NCBI GenBank assembly: GCA_902467875.1
Contig: CABQWP010000083.1
Span: 1 to 6,520 of the forward strand
DNA length: 6,520 bases
Direction of reading: 5' to 3'
From: an uncultured Collinsella sp.
GTDB lineage: Bacteria > Actinomycetota > Coriobacteriia > Coriobacteriales > Coriobacteriaceae
Shown: in pieces, positions 1 to 4,881 of the stretch
How positions within the stretch are numbered: position 1 is the stretch's first letter
How the letters are laid out: every line of letters begins with the position of its first letter
Notes under the pieces: model-generated
What the model saw: the letters and a program-made list of their open reading frames with translations, nothing else
Told to the model about the DNA's origin: nothing
Database searches by the model: none
Position numbers and translations under genes: made by a program

Positions 1-771
1 AACATGATGCTTGGGTGGGGGTCGCAGCCCCTGCCGTTTGCGGCTGCCGATGTTACTGCGGCGCTCGATCTTGTTGCTGGTGAGGCTGAGGCAGCGTTGC
101 GCGAGTTGGTGGCGAAGGGCGCTGCTTGCGCGATTGCTGGCTCGGATGGCTCGCTGTATGCAGATGCTTCCGCGCTCGACGCCGCGATGGATGCACTGGC
201 GGCGACCCTGTCAGCCATGCATGCGGCGTCTCCCAAGGAGACGGGCTTTACGCCTGGCGCCGTTGCCCATGCTGCGTGGCCTACCGCTGACGATACAGTT
301 GCCGCAGCCCTGATTTCCGAGGGCTGCTCGCGCGGCGTGTGTGCCTCCGAGGGCGCCGAGGTATTCGATCCGCACTCCGCTGCCGCCGCGGCGCGTGTGG
401 TGCGCGAGGCTTGCGAGCGCATCGTTGCCTTGTTGGACGAAGCCGGCCTCGATGCGCCGACGTTGCCCGAGGTGGGCGAGCGGCTGCAGCTCGATCGCGA
501 CACCATGACACGCGCCCTGCGTGAGCTTTCGCTCAACCGTTCCATCGTTAAGGTCGAACGCGACGTCGCCCTGTCTGCTGCCGCCGAGGCCCATGCGCGC
601 GAGCTTGTTGCCGCCGCTATCGCCGATGCCGGTGGCGCTGCCACCACGAGTGTGCTGCGCGAGGCGCTGGGTGTGTCGCGCAAACGTGCCATCAGCATCT
701 TGGAGCACCTGGATGCCGTGCGCTTTACGGTGCTCGACAAAGACGCCGGCGGCCTGCGCTCCCTGCGCTAG
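1..771 (+). CDS. selB: SelB, selenocysteine-specific elongation factor, C-terminal part (5' end outside window)
   Basis: SelB is a GTPase that carries Sec-tRNA to the ribosome and recognises the SECIS hairpin of selenoprotein mRNAs through C-terminal winged-helix domains. Only about 256 residues are present; the frame is open to the left edge, so the ATGs at 4 and 7 are probably internal and the GTPase and EF-Tu-like domains lie upstream. What remains reads as consecutive winged-helix units rich in Ala, Glu and Arg. The last unit, roughly the final 50 residues, contains the segment LREALGVSRKRAISILEHLD followed by a short beta-wing, matching the SelB family C-terminus, where the SRK(Y/R)A helix and preceding basic residues contact the mRNA hairpin. 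The identification is strengthened by a tRNA-Sec gene 135 bases downstream on the same strand. TAG stop at 769-771. The assignment is firm at family level, although the diagnostic GTPase domain is not visible. Confidence 0.88.
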   Translation, partial: NMMLGWGSQPLPFAAADVTAALDLVAGEAEAALRELVAKGAACAIAGSDGSLYADASALDAAMDALAATLSAMHAASPKETGFTPGAVAHAAWPTADDTVAAALISEGCSRGVCASEGAEVFDPHSAAAAARVVREACERIVALLDEAGLDAPTLPEVGERLQLDRDTMTRALRELSLNRSIVKVERDVALSAAAEAHARELVAAAIADAGGAATTSVLREALGVSRKRAISILEHLDAVRFTVLDKDAGGLRSLR

Positions 772-784
772 GCCACCCTTATCA

Positions 785-848
785 GTTGCGGTGAAATAGT
801 TCCTGTTTTCGGCATCTAACGCCAAACCAGGAACTATTCCACCGCAAC
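785..848. repeat. 64-base near-perfect palindrome between selB and selC
   Basis: The arms 785-805 and 828-848 are complementary at 20 of 21 positions; the single mismatch is A794 against C839. The stem continues after a one-base bulge with TTT 806-808 against AAA 824-826, then GGC 811-813 against GCC 821-823, closing a 7-base loop. It starts 13 bases after the selB stop. It could act as a bidirectional transcription barrier, but the right arm is not followed directly by a T-run (the nearest is 861-865), so it is not a standard intrinsic terminator. Arm length and symmetry also fit a dispersed REP-like or miniature mobile palindrome. The structure is seen directly; the role is unknown. Confidence 0.85.
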
Positions 849-863
849 TTCTTGCTCGTCTTT

Positions 864-894
864 TTGGGATGGGGCCTGTTCGGTTTGGTAAAAT
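864..894 (+). promoter_or_regulatory. Possible selC promoter
   Basis: A -10-like TAAAAT lies at 889-894, 12 bases before the mature tRNA start at 907, the distance expected for a short 5' leader. A TTGGGA at 864-869 could serve as -35, with a long 19-base spacer. The -10 match is good and the -35 weak. The palindrome just upstream would insulate this promoter from selB transcription. Confidence 0.4.
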
Positions 895-906
895 ACCGGC
901 GCACTT

Positions 907-1003
907 GGGAACGGATGGGCTCCGGTGGGCTCCGCGGTCCTCAAAACCGTTGCGAGGCGTGCAAAACGTCTTGGATGTGTTCGATTCACATACGTTCCCG
1001 CCA
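907..1003 (+). tRNA. selC: tRNA-Sec (anticodon TCA)
   Basis: This 97-base gene decodes UGA as selenocysteine. It is charged with serine, converted to Sec by SelA using selenophosphate, and delivered by SelB. Folding by eye: acceptor GGGAACGG 907-914 against ACGTTCCC 992-999, with seven pairs plus a G914-A992 mismatch; 6-bp D stem GGGCTC 917-922 with GGGCTC 927-932 (one G-T and one T-G pair) around a 4-base CGGT loop; anticodon stem 934-938 with 946-950; anticodon TCA at 941-943; long variable arm of 8 pairs, 953-960 with 966-973; T stem ATGTG/CACAT with loop TTCGATT; discriminator G1000 and encoded CCA 1001-1003. The 6-bp D stem with tiny loop, long variable arm and TCA anticodon are hallmarks of bacterial tRNA-Sec. 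The anticodon loop is CCTCAAA, with C instead of the near-universal T at position 33. Adjacent selB supports the call. Confidence 0.95.
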
Positions 1004-1011
1004 TACACTAC

Positions 1012-1065
1012 CAGCGCTTTTGTGCTCGCGGTCTTGCTGCGTGCCGCAAGGGCGCTGTTTTGTTT
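1012..1065 (+). terminator. Possible selC terminator
   Basis: Nine bases after the tRNA CCA, CAGCGC 1012-1017 can pair with GCGCTG 1052-1057, enclosing a smaller hairpin CTTGC 1033-1037 / GCAAG 1046-1050. The outer stem is followed at once by TTTTGTTT (1058-1065). The U-rich tail is right, but the outer loop is long, so this is a tentative call. A second small stem, CGCCG 1085-1089 / CGGCG 1099-1103, lies just downstream. I see no gene between 1004 and 1157. Confidence 0.35.
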
Positions 1066-1157
1066 CTGCACGAGCTTTTCGTAGCGCCGCTAATTCGACG
1101 GCGATATTTAGCTTCGTGCACCGGGTTTCGAGCATGCCGATGGGGGTGTTTTGCCGT

Positions 1158-1790
1158 ATGACTACCGTAAGACGAGCCGATCTTTCTTGCGTCGTCCAGG
1201 CGGGCGGGCTGTCATCGCGCATGGGTTGCGATAAGGCGCGCATGGCGTTTTGCGGCGAGCCGCTCATCGAGCGCGTGCTGGGTCGGCTGGCGCCAGTTGC
1301 CGGCGAGTTGGTCGTGACGACTTCGCGTCCCAGCGAGCTTGCCTATCTTGAGGAGCGCGCGTTTGGCGGCCTGGTGCCGCGAATAGTGCCGGACCTTGAG
1401 GGGTCGGCGGGTGCCATGCGTGGCATCGCGAGCTCGCTGGCTGCCGCCCGGTTGCCCCTCGCGGCGATCGTCGCCTGTGATATGCCGTTCGTCTCACCAG
1501 AACTCATCGGCGCGCTTGCCGATCGTGTTGAGGCCGAGGCGCTCGACGTGTGCGTCCCGCGCGAGGAACGGGGGATTGAGCCGCTTTGCGCCGTCTGGCG
1601 CCGTGACGCTTGTGCGCCGGTTGCCCAAGAGCTGCTTGCCTGCGACCGCCAGCGCATTCGCTGCCTGATCAATCGCGTTCAGGCTGGCTATATGGATGAG
1701 CCGCAGATCGTTAAGGCCGCGGGCTCGACGCTCTGCTTCGAAAACGTCAATACACCCGAGGAGTTTGCGGCGGCCGAGTTGCTCGCCTAG
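1158..1790 (+). CDS. mobA: MobA-like molybdenum cofactor guanylyltransferase
   Basis: The predicted cytoplasmic enzyme transfers GMP from GTP to Mo-molybdopterin, giving the guanine dinucleotide cofactor used by DMSO-reductase-family enzymes such as formate dehydrogenase. From ATG 1158 it has 210 residues, close to E. coli MobA (about 194). The nucleotide-binding signature is at residues 14-26 (QAGGLSSRMGCDK; the family usually has LAGG, here QAGG). The metal-binding CDMP motif is at 107-110, and the typical C-terminal NVNTPEE at 196-202. ATG 1158 begins 16 codons before the GG pair, as expected, with a G-rich stretch (1142-1148) as ribosome site. In-frame ATGs at 1134 and 1140 are possible alternatives; anything further upstream runs into the tRNA gene. 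The shorter MobA pattern fits better than MocA, the cytidylyltransferase serving hydroxylases, but the substrate (GTP or CTP) is not proven. It is probably co-transcribed with the next gene, 15 bases away. Confidence 0.87.
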   Translation: MTTVRRADLSCVVQAGGLSSRMGCDKARMAFCGEPLIERVLGRLAPVAGELVVTTSRPSELAYLEERAFGGLVPRIVPDLEGSAGAMRGIASSLAAARLPLAAIVACDMPFVSPELIGALADRVEAEALDVCVPREERGIEPLCAVWRRDACAPVAQELLACDRQRIRCLINRVQAGYMDEPQIVKAAGSTLCFENVNTPEEFAAAELLA

Positions 1791-1805
1791 ACGATTGGAG
1801 TTGCC

Positions 1806-2201
1806 ATGTCTCACGATATTTGCCCCGACACGGGAGAGCCTTGCACTTGCGATGGTTCCGAGCCCTGTACCTGCGGCTGCGGAGGTTGCGGGCATACCGC
1901 GGAAGAGGAAGCGGCCGCCGCGGCGTATCGTGAGGCACACCGCAAAGGCCCGTCCGGTGATGCCCTCGACCATGAGCGCAAGATCATCGTGTCGTTTGAC
2001 AGCACCTTCGATGTGATGGAATGCGAGCAGCTGTGCCTTGCCGCCGGTGTGCCTGGGCGCATCATGCCATTGCCGGGCTCCATTACTGCCGGCTGTGGGC
2101 TTTGCTGGGCCATGCCGTTCTCCGGCGATGCCCTCGCCGCCTTCCGCGCCGCCACCGAAGGCCGCATAACCCCCGCCGACTACCATCAGCTCGTTCTCTA
2201 A
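1806..2201 (+). CDS. DUF3343 (Se/S carrier-like) protein with cysteine-rich N-terminal tail
   Basis: 131 residues from ATG 1806, with a good ribosome site TTGGAG at 1795-1800. Two parts are visible. Residues 1-30 hold seven cysteines (6, 13, 15, 21, 23, 25, 28) and a following His30, built partly from a repeated EPCTC unit (residues 11-15 and 19-23); this could bind metal or carry sulfur/selenium. After an Ala/Glu-rich linker, residues 58-131 resemble DUF3343, annotated in Pfam as putative Se/S carrier-like. They have a beta strand (KIIVSFDST), a helix with C73 and C77, GVPGRIMPLPGSITAGCG ending in the hallmark AGCG (95-98), then C100. DUF3343 proteins are usually only about 70-90 residues, so the Cys-rich tail is an addition. 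There is no signal peptide or membrane segment. Tight coupling to mobA and proximity to selB/selC and a molybdenum hydroxylase operon suggest a role in selenium or sulfur delivery to a molybdenum enzyme; that is inference. Confidence 0.8.
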   Translation: MSHDICPDTGEPCTCDGSEPCTCGCGGCGHTAEEEAAAAAYREAHRKGPSGDALDHERKIIVSFDSTFDVMECEQLCLAAGVPGRIMPLPGSITAGCGLCWAMPFSGDALAAFRAATEGRITPADYHQLVL

Positions 2202-2245
2202 CCACCAACACCGCCACAAAGGTGCCTGTCCCCAATGTGGTGGTT
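2200..2245. repeat. Stem-loop just after the DUF3343 gene
   Basis: AACCACCA (2200-2207) pairs perfectly with TGGTGGTT (2238-2245), and after a bulged A2208 the CA 2209-2210 pairs with TG 2236-2237, leaving a 25-base loop. It overlaps the stop codon of the preceding gene. Only three Ts end the right arm, so it is a poor intrinsic terminator, though it may protect or end the mRNA. The loop carries GGTGCCTGTCCCC, a string I associate with dispersed intergenic repeats, without having checked. Confidence 0.55.
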
Positions 2246-2298
2246 TGGAACATGTGGACGAAACAGGTTTGAAACACAGGTTTTGCACGTCAGGCACT
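2221..2298. repeat. Short inverted and direct repeats upstream of gdhA
   Basis: GTGCCTGTC at 2222-2230 is matched in inverted orientation by GTCAGGCAC at 2289-2297, with one mismatch. Between them GGTTTGGAAC (2242-2251) recurs as GGTTTGAAAC (2266-2275), and a third partial copy GGTTTT starts at 2279. The arrangement could be a decayed palindromic element or a cluster of regulator sites for gdhA. Apart from these repeats and the downstream promoter I see nothing coding in 2202-2458. Confidence 0.4.
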
Positions 2299-2362
2299 CA
2301 AAAACGCTTCTACCTGCATCGTAATCAAAATGAAACATCCGCTCGTCGGCTTATGCGAAACT

Positions 2363-2392
2363 TTGCTGCAACAGTGCGATATTATCCATACT
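2363..2392 (+). promoter_or_regulatory. Possible gdhA promoter
   Basis: TTGCTG at 2363-2368 and CATACT at 2387-2392, spaced 18 bases, are fair -35 and -10 matches. They would give a leader of roughly 60 bases before the gdhA start. The surrounding 2300-2400 stretch is noticeably more AT-rich than the genes, as expected of a promoter. TATTAT at 2380-2385 is an alternative -10 but has no suitable -35. Confidence 0.35.
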
Positions 2393-2458
2393 CGATAAAG
2401 CTCACGGCGCATGGGGCGCCGCGAACGACACCTTTCTTTTCCATCAATTGGAGGAAGC

Positions 2459-3814
2459 ATGAGCTACACGCAGAAAGTTCTCGACGAGCTCAAGGCCCGC
2501 TATCCCGAGCAGCCTGAGTTCATCCAGGCCGCGACCGAGATCCTCGGCACCATCCAGCCGGCGCTCGACGCCCATCCCGAGTACGAGGAGGCCGCCCTGC
2601 TTGAGCGCCTCGTCGAGCCCGAGCGCATTGTTATGTTCCGTGTCCCCTGGGTCGACGACCAGGGCAAGGTTCAGGTCAACCGCGGCTATCGCGTCGAGTT
2701 CAACTCTGCCATTGGACCCTACAAGGGCGGCCTGCGCTTTAACCCGACGGTCACCCTGGGTATGCTCAAGTTCCTGGGTCTGGAGCAGATTCTCAAGAAC
2801 AGCCTGACCACCCTTCCCATGGGCGGCGGCAAGGGCGGCTCCGACTTTGACCCCAAGGGCAAGTCCAACAACGAGATCATGCACTTCTGCCAGTCCTTCA
2901 TGACCGAGCTCTATCGCCACATCGGCCCCAACACCGACGTTCCCGCCGGCGACCTGGGCGTTGGCGGCCGTGAGGTTGCCTACCTGTTCGGTCAGTACAA
3001 GCGCCTGACCAACGAGTGGACCGGCGTCCTCACCGGCAAGGGCCTCTCCTTTGGCGGCTCGCTCGCCCGTACCGAGGCCACCGGCTACGGCCTGGTCTAC
3101 TTTGTGGACGAGTACCTCAAGAGCCGCGGCGAATCCTTCGAGGGCAAGAACGTCGTCGTTCACGGCTCCGGTAACGTCGCCATCTACGCGGTTCAGAAGG
3201 TCTCCCAGCTCGGCGGCAAGGTGCTGGCCTGCTCCGACACCCACGGCTGGGTCGAGGATCCCGACGGCATCGACTACACCGTGCTCGAGCATGTCTACAA
3301 CAAGAAGCGCTCCGGCCACGACAAGGGTGTCACGCTCGCCATGTACGTTGACGAGAAGCCCAACGCCGTGTGGCACGAGGGCGACGGCCGCGGCGTGTGG
3401 CAGCTGCCCTGCGACATCGCGCTGCCCTGCGCTCGCGAGAACACGCTGCTGCTCGAGGACGCCCAGGCGCTCGTCGCCAACGGCTGCAAGGTGGTCGGCG
3501 AGGGCGCGAACATGCCCACGACCATCGAGGCCACGACCTACTTCCAGGAGAACGGCGTCGCCTTTATGCCCGGTAAGGCTGCCAACGCCGGCGGCGTGCT
3601 CGTGTCCGGCCTGGAGATGAGCCAGAACGCCGAGCACCTGTCCTGGACCTTCGAGGAGGTCGACGGCAAGCTCGAGCAGCTCATGCGCGGCATGTTCCAC
3701 AACGTGGACGACACCGCCAAGAAGTACGGCCAGGAGGGCAACTTTGTCATGGGCGCCAACATCGCCGGCTTCCTGAAGGTCGCCGACGCCATGCTCGCCC
3801 AGGGCGTCTGCTAA
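2459..3814 (+). CDS. gdhA: Glutamate dehydrogenase, hexameric class
   Basis: Cytoplasmic enzyme interconverting glutamate and 2-oxoglutarate plus ammonia. ATG 2459 follows a strong ribosome site GGAGGA (2450-2455) and gives 451 residues, typical of the roughly 450-residue bacterial hexameric class. The N-terminal dimerisation/substrate domain holds the catalytic and substrate lysines K89 (PYKGG), K113 and K125 (MGGGKGGSDFDPKG) and the catalytic D165 (VPAGDLGVGGRE). These positions coincide with the numbering I recall for Clostridium symbiosum GDH. The Rossmann domain shows HGSGNVA (235-241), and the second strand ends CSDTHG (258-263), closer to NADP(H)-type E. coli GdhA (ASDSSG) than to NAD-type enzymes, so NADP(H) use is suggested but not certain. 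C-terminal NAGGVLVSGLEMSQN is also conserved. It appears to be a single-gene unit, with its own promoter region upstream and terminator downstream. The even, C-ending codon usage suggests strong expression. Confidence 0.97.
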   Translation: MSYTQKVLDELKARYPEQPEFIQAATEILGTIQPALDAHPEYEEAALLERLVEPERIVMFRVPWVDDQGKVQVNRGYRVEFNSAIGPYKGGLRFNPTVTLGMLKFLGLEQILKNSLTTLPMGGGKGGSDFDPKGKSNNEIMHFCQSFMTELYRHIGPNTDVPAGDLGVGGREVAYLFGQYKRLTNEWTGVLTGKGLSFGGSLARTEATGYGLVYFVDEYLKSRGESFEGKNVVVHGSGNVAIYAVQKVSQLGGKVLACSDTHGWVEDPDGIDYTVLEHVYNKKRSGHDKGVTLAMYVDEKPNAVWHEGDGRGVWQLPCDIALPCARENTLLLEDAQALVANGCKVVGEGANMPTTIEATTYFQENGVAFMPGKAANAGGVLVSGLEMSQNAEHLSWTFEEVDGKLEQLMRGMFHNVDDTAKKYGQEGNFVMGANIAGFLKVADAMLAQGVC

Positions 3815-3840
3815 ACCCTGCCTGACATAGTATCTAATGA

Positions 3841-3871
3841 GGCTCTCGGCTCAACGCCGGGAGCCTTTTTT
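3841..3871 (+). terminator. Intrinsic terminator of gdhA
   Basis: GGCTCTCGGC (3841-3850) pairs with GCCGGGAGCC (3856-3865) as a 10-bp stem with one T-G pair and a 5-base loop, followed immediately by six Ts (3866-3871). It lies 26 bases after the gdhA stop and separates gdhA from the hydroxylase operon. This is a textbook rho-independent terminator. Confidence 0.93.
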
Positions 3872-3966
3872 GATCCGCATGCGACGGAGGAAAACGGTTC
3901 ATTTTGTCCCGACACGAGCTGTGCCCCCTCGTTTGGTACACTTAAACGTACTGGACAAGTGAAGAG

Positions 3967-4881
3967 ATGGGGGAGAACGTGCTCAAGTTCGGTACCTACG
4001 TCCGTGTTGGAAACGCGGCCGAAGCCTATGAGCTCTTGCAGAAGAACCGCAACAACAAGATTGTGGGCGGCGGCATCTGGATGCGCCTGGGTTCGCGTCG
4101 CGTGGCGACGGCGATTGACCTTTCGGCCTGCGGACTCGATCAGATCGAGGAGACCGAGACCGAGTTTCGCATCGGTGCCATGTGCACCCTGCGCCAGCTC
4201 GAGCGCCATGCCGGGCTCAACGCGCTTGTCAACAATGTCTTTGAGTTCGCCGTCCGCGATATCGTGGGCGTTCAGCTGCGCAATACCGCCACGGTGGGCG
4301 GCAGCATCTACGGTCGCTTTGGTTTCTCGGACGTTCTCTCGGCGTTCCTGTCGCTCGACTCGTATGTTGAGCTGACGGGCGCCGGCCGCGTATCGCTCGC
4401 CGAGTTCGTGCGGATGGGTTACGTGCGCGACGTGATCGAGCACGTCGTGGTCGTCAAGCACGATTACCGCGCAAGCTACGAGGCCGTGCGCAAGGCCGCG
4501 ACGGACTTCCCCTCCTTAAACGTCACCGCCGCCTGGTGGGATAACACCTGGCATGTCACCGTGGGCGCCCGTCCGCTGCGCGCGACCCTGCTGCAGGGCG
4601 AGGCGTGCGGCCTGGTGAACGAGCAGCCTTCCGAGGACGAGCTCCGCGCCCTGGCCGCTTCCGTACGCGCGCTGAGCTACGGCACCAACTTGTGGGGCTC
4701 GGCCGAGTACCGCCGTCGCATCTCGGCGCCGCTTGCCGTGCAGGCCGTGCGCCGCGCCGCCGGCATCGAGCTTTCGGCCGCGCTTGCCCGCGAGTTCGAG
4801 ACCGTGCAGATCCCTAAGTTCGCCACGGACGAGTATTCCTGCCGCCGCGTGCCCGGCGTCGATTCTAGCGAGGTGCGCTAA
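3967..4881 (+). CDS. FAD-binding subunit of a molybdenum hydroxylase (XdhB-like, xanthine dehydrogenase family)
   Basis: This subunit passes electrons from the iron-sulfur clusters to FAD and then to NAD or another acceptor. With 304 residues it is near the family's usual 280-300. Visible signatures: KIVGGGIWMRLGSR (31-44), the flavin pyrophosphate-binding loop; the strand FRIGAMCTLRQLE (67-79); RNTATVGGSIYGRFGFSDV (105-123), the second conserved FAD segment of the FAD_binding_5 domain; and a CO_deh_flav_C-like region with KAATDFPSLNVTAA (176-189). Start choice is uncertain. ATG 3967 has only a weak GAAG before it. GTG 3979, preceded closely by GGGGGAG, would give a protein starting LKFGTYVR after fMet, as I recall for clostridial relatives. 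The stop overlaps the next start by one base (TAATG), so the two subunits are translationally coupled. It is the first gene after the gdhA terminator; a promoter probably lies in 3872-3966 but I see no convincing -35/-10 pair. Confidence 0.9.
   Translation: MGENVLKFGTYVRVGNAAEAYELLQKNRNNKIVGGGIWMRLGSRRVATAIDLSACGLDQIEETETEFRIGAMCTLRQLERHAGLNALVNNVFEFAVRDIVGVQLRNTATVGGSIYGRFGFSDVLSAFLSLDSYVELTGAGRVSLAEFVRMGYVRDVIEHVVVVKHDYRASYEAVRKAATDFPSLNVTAAWWDNTWHVTVGARPLRATLLQGEACGLVNEQPSEDELRALAASVRALSYGTNLWGSAEYRRRISAPLAVQAVRRAAGIELSAALAREFETVQIPKFATDEYSCRRVPGVDSSEVR
3969..3975 (+). promoter_or_regulatory. Ribosome-binding site that may favour a GTG start
   Basis: GGGGGAG is the best Shine-Dalgarno-like stretch near the FAD subunit's beginning. 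It lies inside the frame starting at ATG 3967 but three bases before GTG 3979. The spacing is short, so it supports the GTG start without proving it. Confidence 0.4.

Noticed and set aside
211..1071. 286-codon minus-strand frame spanning selB, the palindrome and the tRNA gene
   Set aside because: It crosses a tRNA gene and a coding gene on the other strand and shows no domain.
852..1157. Upstream extension of the mobA frame by 102 codons
   Set aside because: It runs straight through the tRNA-Sec gene, encodes no MobA-like sequence before residue 103, and the nucleotide-binding loop sits at the expected distance from ATG 1158.
2245..2517. 90-codon + strand frame in the gdhA upstream region
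   Set aside because: It covers the likely promoter and overlaps the gdhA start in another frame; no ribosome site and no recognisable protein.
2444..3700. 418-codon open frame on the minus strand opposite gdhA
   Set aside because: It mirrors a strongly codon-biased GC-rich gene; its Val/Leu/Gly/Ala-rich translation has no recognisable domain, and gdhA on the + strand is certain.
3904..3942. Promoter for the hydroxylase operon from TTGTCC 3904 and TACACT 3937
   Set aside because: The spacer would be 27 bases, far beyond the usual 16-19, and no other -35 fits; the TACACT alone is too weak to call.
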